Shown piece after piece: positions 34,811 to 43,654 of a DNA stretch of 64,000 nucleotides. A program made the position numbers and the translations under genes. Location of the stretch: positions 103,615 through 167,614 of the forward strand of contig NZ_LMSP01000006.1 of the NCBI RefSeq assembly GCF_001429545.1, read 5' to 3'. Origin of the DNA: Paenibacillus sp. Soil787 (GTDB taxonomy: Bacteria; Bacillota; Bacilli; Paenibacillales; NBRC-103111). Below the pieces are notes generated by a model. That model was not told the DNA's origin and did no database searches. It worked only from the letters and a program-made list of their open reading frames with translations. Position 1 is the first letter of the stretch. Each line of letters opens with the position of its first letter.

Positions 34811-35429
34811 TTTTGCCTGCTGCCCCTGTAACAGCAGAAAACCAACCCTTCGTGCAGAGCGACTGCAGCATTCGAACGGCAGTTCAGTGATTAATATCTA
34901 AATGAGTCACTACATCAATTGGCCGCAGCGGACGAGCGAGACTGCAGGCAAGACGAACGATTTCCCTCTCCGTCACGCTGCTAGGACTGGTGAGAGATGA
35001 TTGCGACTGATAGCGACTAAGCATCATCCGCAGTAACGTGGTGCATAGCTCAGGACGATGAGCGACATCGTCATAGGCAAAAGATATGATCTGGAATCCC
35101 ATAGCAGATAGAAAGGTTTCCCGGTTCAGTTCGTTGCAGTACTTCTGTCTGTCCATATCCCGAACATGCGGACCGAAACCTTTGATTTCGATGATCAGTT
35201 TCACAGCTCGCGTCAGGCAAAATCGCAGAAATAGGATAGGCCGCGCCAATCGAGTACTTCGAATTCCGGATGCAGATTGTCGAAATTTCCTAGGAGAGGC
35301 CACCATATGTTCCTGCAAAACAATACCTCGGCTTCCCGGTGTCCCCGTTTCAGGTGACCTCTTCGTTCTCCCGTTCGCCTCTGCAAATGATTCTGAATAA
35401 AATCGGCATGTAACTTCTCAAACGTCATC
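34811..35429 (-). pseudogene. DUF559-like (PD-(D/E)XK nuclease-fold) gene with frameshift and nonsense codon
   Basis: The reading starts at ATG 35429 after GGGGGG (MTFEKLHADFIQNHLQRR) and runs to WRGLSYFCDFA at about 35215. There one base is lost or gained, and the reading continues in another frame with TRAVKLIIEIKGFGPHVRDM, RETFLSAMGFQIISFAYDDV and SLARPLRPIDVVTHL. The IIEIKGFG block is the nuclease-fold E-x-K core, and a small winged-helix-like end follows. A TGA (34884-34886) stands where the duplicated copy has CGA, and homology continues beyond it (CTKGWFS). At least two disabling mutations make this a pseudogene. Confidence 0.8.
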
Positions 35430-35449
35430 TCCAACCCCCCTCTCAAATG

Positions 35450-35501
35450 AAAAAAGAACGACCCAACTCCATCTGTTAAAGAATGGAGCGGGACGTTCTT
35501 C
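35450..35501 (-). terminator. Terminator downstream of the phosphoesterase relics
   Basis: AAGAACG-CCC-CTCCAT arms pair around a ~10-nt loop (AAGAACG..CGTTCTT outermost). On the minus strand a run of T follows. It would end transcripts coming from 36.7 kb before the nuclease-like relic. Confidence 0.8.
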
Positions 35502-35570
35502 GTCTCGTTGAAATTATTATAATTCGAAATGGATCGTTTAACCAGCACAAAATTGGGTAATCATTCCTAA

Positions 35571-35814
35571 TTAAAGTCCTGCATTCCCCGCTGCCTCGCG
35601 GATCCTTTCCGTATCCAATCGCGAAGCCTCCCCACAACTGACTAGTAACGCGTCACACTCTCCAATTCGGCCATGAAGCCAAGTCAGCGCTCCTCGTTCT
35701 CCATATGCGATAGAAGTGAATAGGCTTGCAGCCATGACGGAAGGCGTGTTGCTCCTATCTCTTCGATGTCATCAGAGTCTCAGCAGCATTTTCTCCACCA
35801 ACCGTAAACGTCAT
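35571..35814 (-). pseudogene. Unidentified degraded gene coupled to the phosphoesterase
   Basis: An ATG at 35814 overlaps the phosphoesterase TGA as ATGA, a sign of a real translationally coupled gene. It reads MTFTVGGENAAETLMTSKR and stops. The neighbouring frames then continue with protein-like sequence: IGATRLPSWLQAYSLLSHME, then ALTWLHGRIGECDALLVSCG and SRLDTERIREAAGNAGL ending at TAA 35571. At least two frameshifts would be needed to join them. I do not recognise the family. Confidence 0.5.
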
Positions 35815-36710
35815 CTTAAGATACCTCCATCTTCTAGCCGCTGCCATGTATCAAAGGAATGCCTTCCTTCTTCCAGCCGAATGACACGAGCGCCCCGAGG
35901 TAAGTTTCCGTAGGTGTTATAACCTGTCACGCGGCCAAAGCATAACCGAATATCATGCAGCGTACCGCAGTAATCATTATCATGATCATGACCGACAAAG
36001 GTTCCCATCACATCGCCCATTTCCACCATTGCTGCAAATAATCCGCTGTTGAGTTTGGGACAACATACCTCTTCGTGCTTGGTACCGCTCACTTTCCCCA
36101 GTTTCCATACATCGTTGTATTCAGGAAGCGGGATGTGGAAAAACGCGAGTCCAGGCCGTACAGCCCCGACCCGTTCGCGGAGAGCAAGCGACTACTGCTT
36201 ATACCAATGCACCTGATCCGAGGCAATCCAAGCGTAACCGCCCACTGATTCTGGCGCCATCTCGCCGGAATCGAGAAAATAAAGCACAGCAGCCGGATTC
36301 TCGGATGCCACACTTTGAATCGTGAGCATGTAATTGCCAACGCCGCTGAGATCGACTGGACCTGCTTGCGAATAGCAAGTATTATGTGCCAGCGCAATCG
36401 CCATCAGTTCCTCACGGGTCACATTCTCCTCCGTATCGTGATTACCGAATACGTGCGTCCAGGGTAAGCCAGACTCAACTGCCGGAGCAATAGCTCTGCG
36501 AAAGGATGCTGAAGGGTCAGATACGCTATAGCTTGAAATCAGATCGCCCGTATACACGATGAGATCCGGCTTCTCCGCCGCCAGCACCGCTCTGACCAAA
36601 GCGAGCGTCCGCAAATCCTCTTCATTGTCCTTATCGCCTCCTAAATGCAAGTCCGTGAGCTGTACAATAGTAAATGTCCCGTCCTCCCGGAACCTCAGAT
36701 CGTCCGCCAT
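35811..36710 (-). pseudogene. Calcineurin-like metallophosphoesterase interrupted by one amber codon
   Basis: A 300-codon frame is broken only by TAG at 36192-36194 (codon 173), right after WYKQ. Before it are the metal motifs LTDLHLGG, YTGDLI and FGNHD. After it, in the same frame, come LAFFHIPLPEYNDVW and the C-terminal GHDHDND, giving a complete Dcr2/Icc-like phosphodiesterase set. The stop truncates the protein before the last two metal-binding histidines, so the short product should be inactive. It could be a recent CAG-to-TAG or similar mutation, a sequencing error, or suppressed. ATG 36710 follows AAGGGG. Confidence 0.88.
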
Positions 36711-36837
36711 TCATCCATGCCCCTTTCTAATCGCAAATTATTGAGAAAGCTACTAAGAATGTATCCACAAAAACCACAAACTCGGTAGAATGAACAATGA
36801 AGGGAGAGAGGCGAGATTTAGGCATAAATTATTGCAT

Positions 36838-37111
36838 TTACTACAACATCGTTCAACAGCGAATATGAATACGTTCATCCAGCAACCTAAATATTCTACC
36901 TATATGATGATTGATTCGATTTAAGACAAATCAACGTTGAGCAAGATTGGGTCGAATGAATCGACAGCCTCCAAACTGCAACTTTAACTTTTGGGCGTGA
37001 GAATTGTTGTAGAGACTATAGAAACTACAACATTGGTGCCACGAATGCGCTAACTACCCTCGTAAAGCTGAGTTATAACGAGCATAATTCATAGCTAATC
37101 AAACTGAATAG
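36838..37111. repeat. Intergenic array, core ACTACAACAT
   Basis: The 36711-37160 gap has no gene. ACTACAACATCGTTCAACAGC (36840) and ACTACAACATTGGTGCCACG (37024) are direct copies. AAACTGCAACTTT (36973) is a looser one, and TTGTTGTAG (37004) is inverted and can pair with CTACAACA of the last copy. A further inverted pair TACCCTC/GAGGGTA encloses 37055-37111. Confidence 0.5.
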
Positions 37112-37160
37112 AGGGTAAGCCTCGCATATCCTCTTTTCCAAGCTATTCAGCGACTAGTCG

Positions 37161-38117
37161 TTATACCACCTCAGAATGGTCAGATCCCTGTTCTTTATTT
37201 TGCCTAATAAAAGCTTCCAGACCTTCCAGATCCGGGGTGCCGGTGCTGCCGCCATAAGCTCCGACTGACATGGCTCCGCATACGTTGCCATACAACAGGC
37301 AAGTCTCGAGATTTAGCCCTGTTAAGAACCCATATATATAGCCGGCATTAAACGAGTCTCCCGCTCCTGTCGTATCTACGGCATTGACCGAGAATCCGGG
37401 GGAAGACGTTTGCAAACCGTCTTTCATCGCTACGGCTCCTTGCGGTCCAAGCTTGACTACAACATGCTTGCAGAAGCCCGACATATAGCTTAAGCTGTCA
37501 TCTATGTGTTCGAAGCCCGTATAATGGTGCGCCTCGGTTTCGTTCATCAGAAAGATATCTACATAACGCATCAATTCAAACACCCCGGAATACCATTCCC
37601 CGGTATCATCCCACCCTACATCGCAAGAAAGTGTGACTCCCATCTCTTTCAACCTCTTAGCCATACCCACGAATTCATCATGGTTGCGTCGTCCTCTATA
37701 ACCAGTTACGTGGACATGTCTGCCTAACGCGACTTGAGTTAAATCCAAATCGCTTACTTGCATCTCCGCGTTTGATCCAGCATAAGTAATGAAAGAACGA
37801 TCCTGCTCAGGATTAATCGCTATCGTTATGCCTGTACGACTCGTTTGGCTAGTCAGGATCAGACTGGTATCGATACCATATTGTCCGAACTGTTCCCGGA
37901 TATAATGACCGTAGCCATCATCTCCAAGAACACCGTTAAAGGCTACATGCAGCCCTAACTTGGCTAATGAGATCGTGAATAGAGCCGCACCTCCGCCTAC
38001 ATGCATCATCATATCTTCAACAAAAATTTCCTGCCCAGGCAGCGGAATCTGATTACAGCCCACCACTACTAAATCAATATTGGCATCGCCGATGACAACC
38101 GCATCAAACTTGTTCAT
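37161..38117 (-). CDS. PfkB/ribokinase-family carbohydrate kinase
   Basis: A 318-residue sugar or nucleoside kinase. The N-terminal PfkB signature is GGGAALFTISLAKLG (about 41-55). The C-terminal signature is DTTGAGDSFNAGYIYG with the catalytic base D254, and the substrate-binding GDANIDL is at 10-16. A phosphorylated sugar product is expected but the sugar is unknown. It follows the LacI-type regulator gene by 30 bp on the same strand and is near an Lpl-type importer, suggesting it phosphorylates what the importer brings in or what is released intracellularly. Confidence 0.9.
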   Translation of the reverse strand: MNKFDAVVIGDANIDLVVVGCNQIPLPGQEIFVEDMMMHVGGGAALFTISLAKLGLHVAFNGVLGDDGYGHYIREQFGQYGIDTSLILTSQTSRTGITIAINPEQDRSFITYAGSNAEMQVSDLDLTQVALGRHVHVTGYRGRRNHDEFVGMAKRLKEMGVTLSCDVGWDDTGEWYSGVFELMRYVDIFLMNETEAHHYTGFEHIDDSLSYMSGFCKHVVVKLGPQGAVAMKDGLQTSSPGFSVNAVDTTGAGDSFNAGYIYGFLTGLNLETCLLYGNVCGAMSVGAYGGSTGTPDLEGLEAFIRQNKEQGSDHSEVV

Positions 38118-38147
38118 TCCGCTCTCCCTCTCCCGCCACGTTCTGTC

Positions 38148-39167
38148 CTATCTCTCAGTTTGAAAGGCCCTGCAGCTGTCGCGCACGACAAGTTTATGTC
38201 CCAAGATCAAATCTTCCCTCGGACTGAATGTAGGATCTGAAATTAATTCAATCAGCGTATCCACCGTAATTTTCCCCATGTCCTGAATAGGCTGCTCCAT
38301 AGAGGACAATCGCGGACGAACGAGCTCCGTCAGTTGGCTTCCATCAAACCCGATGATCGATATATCGTCCGGAACTTTTAGCTGATGGTCATGAATGCAG
38401 TTCATAGCCCCAACCGCCATATCGTCACTTACTGCAAATAAAGCAGTAGGACGTGGCTCACAGGCAAGCAGTTCCTTCATCAGATTGTATCCGCTCTGCG
38501 TCTTATAGTCGCCAAACCGGATATAGTCATTCACAGTCCTGACCCGGTGATCTTTGAGGGCATTGCGATAACCTACATAGCGGTTCTGTCCAGAGGTGAT
38601 GTCTCTCATATCCCCGCCAATAAAGGCAATTCGCTCATGTCCGAGCTCAATTAAATAACGGGTCGCATCATAAGCCGCCTCGTAATCATCGATAATGACA
38701 GAAACGAACTTATGATCTACAGGTCTTACACTTGAAAAGATGACCGGGATATCCAATTTATTAATAAAACTGCGAATGTCATCGCTTAATTTCTCATGCA
38801 TAATAATAATGCCGTCTACACGCATCTCTTTAAACACATTCAAATATTTTAGCTCTTTATCCGTATCCTCGATAATGTTGCAGACCAGCAGGTTGTAATC
38901 ATTCAAGCTCGCCGTTTCCTCGATGCTGCTCAAAATGGTGGAATAGAAGCTGGATGTCAGATCGGGAACAATGACGCCAATCAGGTTCGTTTTCTTCCGC
39001 ACCAAACTCCTCGCGATGTGGCTCGGGGCATAACCAAGCTCGTCAATCGCTCGTTTGACTTTGGCCTTCAGATCGTCCTTCACGTATTTTTCTCCGTTTA
39101 ACACTCTGGAAACTGTGGTTACGGATACTCCCGCTTTCTTGGCTACATCCTTAATTTTGGGCGCCAT
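38148..39167 (-). CDS. LacI-family transcriptional regulator
   Basis: A ~339-residue repressor-type regulator. The N-terminal helix-turn-helix is IKDVAKKAGVSVTTVSRVLN (about 4-23), followed by the hinge helix and a periplasmic-binding-protein-like sugar-sensing core (NLIGVIVPDLTSSFY, AFIGGDMRD, SIIGFDGSQL). ATG 39167 is chosen with AAGGA upstream and because it begins the HTH directly. The longer frame to 39287 overlaps the PHP-hydrolase remnant. Likely targets are the palindromes at 42370 and 43431 in the adjacent transporter operon. Confidence 0.92.
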   Translation of the reverse strand: MAPKIKDVAKKAGVSVTTVSRVLNGEKYVKDDLKAKVKRAIDELGYAPSHIARSLVRKKTNLIGVIVPDLTSSFYSTILSSIEETASLNDYNLLVCNIIEDTDKELKYLNVFKEMRVDGIIIMHEKLSDDIRSFINKLDIPVIFSSVRPVDHKFVSVIIDDYEAAYDATRYLIELGHERIAFIGGDMRDITSGQNRYVGYRNALKDHRVRTVNDYIRFGDYKTQSGYNLMKELLACEPRPTALFAVSDDMAVGAMNCIHDHQLKVPDDISIIGFDGSQLTELVRPRLSSMEQPIQDMGKITVDTLIELISDPTFSPREDLILGHKLVVRDSCRAFQTER

Positions 39168-39210
39168 GATTATCATCCTTCCTTGCTTGCGGCATGAACA
39201 TTTTTCTCCG

Positions 39211-39537
39211 TTATTCGACAAAAATCGGCTGAGCGAACGCCCCGAATCCACCTTCCAAGTCGACGGCGATTCTGATATAACCCTCATTGCCTTTAACCGT
39301 ATACTTCACCTGGTTGATTCTTCCTGTCTCCTCATGAAGGATACGGCCATCTTTACCGATCAATGTCACATATTTATACATTTTATCATATAATGGGCTC
39401 GACCGAAGATCATAAATAATTTGACCATCTCTTACCTGAATTCCATCAAAGCCATAGCCTGTAGAAACATAAAAGCTGCCCTCACGAATCGCGGTAAGAA
39501 CCTCGCAGCAAGATGCCTTGTTTGTTATAAGGGTTTG
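39211..39537 (-). pseudogene. 3' remnant of a PHP-type (CehA/McbA-like) metallohydrolase
   Basis: An open stretch of about 106 codons without a start reads LTAIREGSFYVSTGYGFDGI, then KYVTLIGKDGRILHEETGRI, and ends RIAVDLEGGFGAFAQPIFVE with TAA at 39211. This resembles the C-terminal sheet of PHP-domain metallohydrolases, where the protein ends in a Q-P-I-F-V-type strand. A TAA lies just upstream in frame, and the metal-binding N-terminal domain is absent. It sits between the permease stop and the LacI start, in operon orientation, so it was probably the fourth gene of the transporter operon before a deletion. Confidence 0.7.
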
Positions 39538-39573
39538 TTATTGAAGTCACTTACAACCTCTCCTCCTGGGCGA

Positions 39574-40485
39574 TTATTCTTTGACCGATCCAATCATTGC
39601 ACCTTTAGCAAAATACTTCTGAATAAAAGGATAGGCAGCAATAATCGGTGCCACAACCACGATGATCGTCGCCATCTTCAGGGAATCTCCCGTAAGCTGC
39701 ATGCGTTCAAGCATCTGAAATTGCGTCGTACCGGCGGCCTGCATCAGAGATTCCCGAATCGCATCCTGTTTGGTCAACATCTCCTGCAGCAGGGTAGATA
39801 AAGGTCTAAGCGAAGCAGTGCGGACAAAAAATGCACCTGTGAACCAATCATTCCAATGACTCACTGCTGTGAACAAAGAGATCGTTGCCAGCACAGGCTT
39901 ACTGAGCGGCATGATAATCCGCATAAAAATACCAAAGTCGCTGCAGCCATCCAGCTTTGCCGATTCTTCCAGACTGATGCTAATTTGCTGGAAAAACGTC
40001 CGCATGATAATCAAATTCCACGCACTGTATAGTCCCGGAAGGACATAGACCCAGATCGTATTGGTCAAATGCAGACTTTTGAGCAGCATATAATAAGGAA
40101 TAATGCCGCCAGAGAACAACATCGTAAAAAAGACCATAAGCGTAAAAAATCGTACGCCCGGCATTGTCTTGCTTTTTAGCGTATAAGCAGCCATAGCTGA
40201 TAGAAACACGCCTGCAATGGTGCCTAGAGCCGTACGAAATATGGAAATGGCAAATGCCTTGCCGATATTAGCCGATGTAAATACTTCACGATAATTTTCT
40301 AGCGTCCATACACGGGGCCAGAAATAGATGCCTCCTCTTTCCGCATCCTTACCTGCGTTAAAGGAAAGTGCCAGTATGTTCAGAAAAGGAAGTATGATGG
40401 ATAGGCATAGGAGAATAATGAGTGCATAATTAACGAACTTAAATATTTTTTCACCTGCTGAGAGCTTATAAAATTCATTTCCCAC
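39574..40485 (-). CDS. Carbohydrate ABC transporter permease (LplC type)
   Basis: A ~303-residue inner-membrane permease with six predicted helices. It has the EAA coupling loop EESAKLDGCSDFGIFMRIIM (about 195-214) typical of sugar importers. The Lpl-type features are the LALSFNAGKDAERGGIYFWP segment after helix 1 and the end AKGAMIGSVKE. GTG 40485 is chosen because GGGGAGAG lies 6 nt upstream; an in-frame ATG at 40524 precedes that site. It is the last intact gene of the operon, and no ATPase gene is included, so a shared MsmX-like ATPase is expected elsewhere. Confidence 0.9.
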   Translation of the reverse strand: MGNEFYKLSAGEKIFKFVNYALIILLCLSIILPFLNILALSFNAGKDAERGGIYFWPRVWTLENYREVFTSANIGKAFAISIFRTALGTIAGVFLSAMAAYTLKSKTMPGVRFFTLMVFFTMLFSGGIIPYYMLLKSLHLTNTIWVYVLPGLYSAWNLIIMRTFFQQISISLEESAKLDGCSDFGIFMRIIMPLSKPVLATISLFTAVSHWNDWFTGAFFVRTASLRPLSTLLQEMLTKQDAIRESLMQAAGTTQFQMLERMQLTGDSLKMATIIVVVAPIIAAYPFIQKYFAKGAMIGSVKE

Positions 40486-40563
40486 GTTAATCTCTCCCCG
40501 TACTAAGAAGTGCGCTCCCGCCATGATCTGGGGGGAGCGCCCGCTTCCCTACTCATCCATTCC

Positions 40564-42294
40564 TTATTTGAGAATAACCTTCGTTTTAGGATCGCTGTCC
40601 TTCTTCTGAAGCAGTTCTTCGAATTTGTCCAAGCCAGCTGCCTGCAGTTGCTTTTTCGATGCATCCAGAATTTTTTGCGCTTCATCCATGCTCTTGGCAT
40701 AGAATGCGCGAATGACGCTTTCATTGTAGTTCGTTAATGCTGTTTTTAATTCATTGCCTGTTGCAAACTCGTCAATAAATGAAAGCGGACGATAGCCGTC
40801 GTTGATGATTGCGTTTTTCTTTTTCTCGTCATAGCCCCAGTACTCGGCAATTTTCAGCGGTGTCGCATTGGCTTCGGGTGAAACAGCATCCCCATACTGC
40901 ATTTCGCCGAAATCACCCAGCCTGTTGATATCCGTACTGCCAAGATAGCTTCCCCAGCCATTCCCTGCTCCCTCAAAGCCAAGCTGCATGGCCGCTTTCG
41001 GATCTTTACTCCGAAGCTCCAACACTTCTTTCTTGACCAATGGATTGCCTTTGGCATCCAGCGTATAATCTCTTCCCTCTAAACCGTACTGCCAAAGCAG
41101 CTTGCCTTCACGACTGGCCAGGAAATCAGCGAATTTGACGACATCCTGCGGATTTTTTGTTGTTTTCGGAATTGACCAAGCCATGTACCCGCTCTTATAG
41201 TCAACCGACATCCGGTAGCTTCCATCCACAGAATTAATAGGTCCAAGCGGAAGATAGCTCATATCTTTATTGAAATCCAAATAGCTGTGCATATCGCCAA
41301 TGATGCCAAATGAACCGTTAATAGCTCCTTCCGTCGCTTTGTTTTCCTGCATGGCGTAATAATCAGGAGCCATTAGTTTATCCTTCAAAAGCTTCTGAAC
41401 GAACTCAATACGTTTCATCGGATATTCCGTCTTGCTTTCGTGAACAATTTTACCTTCCTTGTTCTTTTCGAAGCCTTGATCAATCGCTCCCCAGGTCAAA
41501 TCATTAAACAGGGGCCCATTCTCGTGATTGCTATTGCCCCAGTATCTAGGTCCGAGAGGCGTAACGGCTTTTCCGTTTTTATCTTTGAAATTGCCATCTT
41601 TGATCTTCTGGGCCAATTCATATACTTGATCCGTTGTTTTAATCGTTCGAGGATCCACCTTCAACGCTTCGGCAATATCTTTGCGTATGAAAGGACCTCC
41701 GACATACTTGCGTTCTTCGTAGCCACCCTCTCTTTGAACGTTCATATGGACAAAGTAACTGGAGCCGTTAAATTCCGGACGGAACATAACACCGTTCTTC
41801 GTATCAAGCGGCAAATATTTATCATCCAGATATTTGCTATATATCTTTGTACCTTTGATAAGAGGAGTCAGGTCAGTAAACATGTTTTCTTTGGCAGCTT
41901 TCAGGATGACTGGCATTTCTTTGCGTCCGCTGTTATTGAGATAATAAACGATGAAGTCAGGCAAATCGTTGGAAGCTAGCCCTGCAATCAGACCGTCAAT
42001 CGCGTGCTCCGAGTTTACACCTTCCATTTGCAACGTAATCCCTGTCATTTCTTTCAGCTTCTTGGCAATCTCCGGATTGATATCTTTCGTTATATCATCG
42101 CTGTCAATAAACAGAAGCCCCTTGATGGTTCGGTCTGCAATCCAAGTTGCGGGCTTGCCGCTGCTGGCTGTGGTTGACGGCGTTGAACTCGCATTGTCCC
42201 CTCCACCTGCTGGTTGACTGGAACTTTCACAACCGGCAAGCAGTAAACTTGCTGCCAAAGGCATGGTTACCCATTTGACCCATCTTTTGCTCAT
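40564..42294 (-). CDS. Extracellular sugar-binding lipoprotein (LplA type)
   Basis: A 576-residue family 1 solute-binding lipoprotein. The signal peptide ends with the lipobox LLAGC (Cys at about 22), followed by a Ser/Gly/Thr linker. The mature domain has Lpl-type blocks such as FDLTPLIKGTKIYSKYLDD-like sequence near 140, YWGNSNHENGP and ASREGKLLWQYGLEG. The large size fits oligosaccharide or complex-glycan ligands. AAGGGGAG precedes ATG 42294. A LacI-like palindrome (42370-42385) lies 76 bp upstream, between it and the first permease gene. Confidence 0.92.
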   Translation of the reverse strand: MSKRWVKWVTMPLAASLLLAGCESSSQPAGGGDNASSTPSTTASSGKPATWIADRTIKGLLFIDSDDITKDINPEIAKKLKEMTGITLQMEGVNSEHAIDGLIAGLASNDLPDFIVYYLNNSGRKEMPVILKAAKENMFTDLTPLIKGTKIYSKYLDDKYLPLDTKNGVMFRPEFNGSSYFVHMNVQREGGYEERKYVGGPFIRKDIAEALKVDPRTIKTTDQVYELAQKIKDGNFKDKNGKAVTPLGPRYWGNSNHENGPLFNDLTWGAIDQGFEKNKEGKIVHESKTEYPMKRIEFVQKLLKDKLMAPDYYAMQENKATEGAINGSFGIIGDMHSYLDFNKDMSYLPLGPINSVDGSYRMSVDYKSGYMAWSIPKTTKNPQDVVKFADFLASREGKLLWQYGLEGRDYTLDAKGNPLVKKEVLELRSKDPKAAMQLGFEGAGNGWGSYLGSTDINRLGDFGEMQYGDAVSPEANATPLKIAEYWGYDEKKKNAIINDGYRPLSFIDEFATGNELKTALTNYNESVIRAFYAKSMDEAQKILDASKKQLQAAGLDKFEELLQKKDSDPKTKVILK

Positions 42295-42369
42295 ACAATA
42301 CTCCCCTTATCTTTCAATTTTTATGAATAACACCCGAAGGCGCCCTTCAACAGTTGAAAAGCGGAAATC

Positions 42370-42385
42370 ATGGTAACGCTACCAT
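42370..42385. promoter_or_regulatory. LacI-family operator-like palindrome between permease and binding-protein genes
   Basis: ATGGTAACGCTACCAT is a near-perfect 16-bp inverted repeat with the central CG typical of LacI-family operators. It spans the permease stop codon (42379-42381). Its half-site TGGTA/TACCA recurs in the site at 43431-43458. Confidence 0.7.
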
Positions 42386-43338
42386 ATTGATTCGTCAAAA
42401 AACTTTTTGGAAGCTCGATTGGCAGTTACAACAAGAATCAGTCCAATAACACCCTGCATTAAACCAACAGCCGTCGCATAACCGTATTGTCCATTTTGAA
42501 GGCCTACACGAATGATATAGGTGTCAAGAATATCGGCTAACTCCATATTCCCGGGTGTTCTCATCAGATAAATTTGATCAAATCCGGCCTGCAGAATGCT
42601 GCCCAGCGACAAAATAAACAAGATAGAAATCGTTAACCGTATGCCCGGCAAGGTAACATGCCAGATTTCATGCCATTTATTAGCGCCATCAATTTTGGCG
42701 GCTTCATGCAGCTCAGGATTTATGCTGGCAATAGCGGCCAAATAAATGATCGAATCCCATCCAATACTTTGCCAAATATGGCTTCCGAACATGAGTGGAT
42801 AAAAGTACTTGCTCTCCATCATGAAAAAAGTGCTTCCGTCTCCGCCGAAGAATCGGATCGCCTCGTTCAGCAGCCCTGTCTCGGGAGCAAGCACCCGCTG
42901 CATAAGACCAATGACGATTACCCAGGAAAGAAAATGCGGCAAATAGGAAATGCTCTGTGTGATTCCGCGAAAACGTCGGCTTCTGACCTCATTGAACATC
43001 AAAGCAAGCAGAATCGGAAAAGGCAGCCCCAGAAATACTTTGATACTGCTGATAATCAGTGTGTTCTTAATCAACTTTCCACTTTGATAGTCGTTAAAAA
43101 AAGCTTTGAAATACGTTAACCCCACCCAAGGACTGCCAAGGATTCCCTTGTTAAACTGGTAATTCTTAAAGGCTAACATGAGTCCACCCATCGGGATATA
43201 CGAAAAAATAACGAAAAATACAATACAGGGAAGGAGCATGAGATATAAATGCTTGTGCTGTAGTATTCTTTTCCCCAGATCAGCATTTTTCTTCTTCACC
43301 GCAGCGCCAACTTTAGCTTGCGGCAGATTCGTTTCCAT
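42379..43338 (-). CDS. Carbohydrate ABC transporter permease (LplB type)
   Basis: A 319-residue permease with six helices after a cytoplasmic N-terminus of about 30 residues. The EAA loop is LHEAAKIDGANKWHEIWHVT (about 225-245). The region IPMGGLMLAFKNYQFNKG after helix 1 is characteristic of the LplB/YtcP group. It is first in the operon permease - binding protein - permease. Its ATG is preceded by AGGAAGGTGG. The start region lies about 95 bp downstream of a LacI/cre-like site (43431-43458). Confidence 0.92.
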   Translation of the reverse strand: METNLPQAKVGAAVKKKNADLGKRILQHKHLYLMLLPCIVFFVIFSYIPMGGLMLAFKNYQFNKGILGSPWVGLTYFKAFFNDYQSGKLIKNTLIISSIKVFLGLPFPILLALMFNEVRSRRFRGITQSISYLPHFLSWVIVIGLMQRVLAPETGLLNEAIRFFGGDGSTFFMMESKYFYPLMFGSHIWQSIGWDSIIYLAAIASINPELHEAAKIDGANKWHEIWHVTLPGIRLTISILFILSLGSILQAGFDQIYLMRTPGNMELADILDTYIIRVGLQNGQYGYATAVGLMQGVIGLILVVTANRASKKFFDESIW

Positions 43339-43430
43339 GTTATGACCACCTTCCTATGGGTTTCTGCAAACTCATCTGGTATCGATTCCATATTGCACAT
43401 GAATAAAGAAAATTCCGTGGAATAATTGTC

Positions 43431-43458
43431 TGGTAAGCGTTTTCTGAAATCGCTACCA
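43431..43458. promoter_or_regulatory. LacI/CcpA-type site upstream of the sugar transporter operon
   Basis: TGGTAAGCGTTTTCTG resembles a cre/LacI box (TG..A.CG.TT.C). It is followed by a second half-site CGCTACCA that inverts TGGTAAGCG. The shared TGGTA/TACCA half-sites with 42370-42385 suggest the same regulator, probably the LacI protein at 38148-39167. Confidence 0.6.
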
Positions 43459-43602
43459 TATACATCTGCCTTTAGTATAAATCCATTACCTTCATTTGAC
43501 AATACAAAATTTCATTTAAAATTCTTAATTTTCTGTAAATAACTGAGGGATCAGTAAAAACAAATAAGCGCGGAAAACGCGTTTATTCTTGCAGCCCTTA
43601 AA

Positions 43603-43648
43603 GAAAAATAGAGCCCGATTCATCCAGCACTTGGACGAAATCAGGCAC
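43603..43648 (-). terminator. Terminator of the Ssu-like transporter operon
   Basis: On the minus strand GCCTGATTTCGTCC pairs with GGATGAATCGGGC around AAGTGCT, followed by TCTATTTTTC, just after the solute-binding-protein stop. Confidence 0.85.
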
Positions 43649-43654
43649 TTCTCT

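Noticed and set aside
34175-37160. Mobile element or prophage remnant
   Set aside because: Several broken genes cluster here, but no transposase, integrase, terminal inverted repeats or target duplications were seen.
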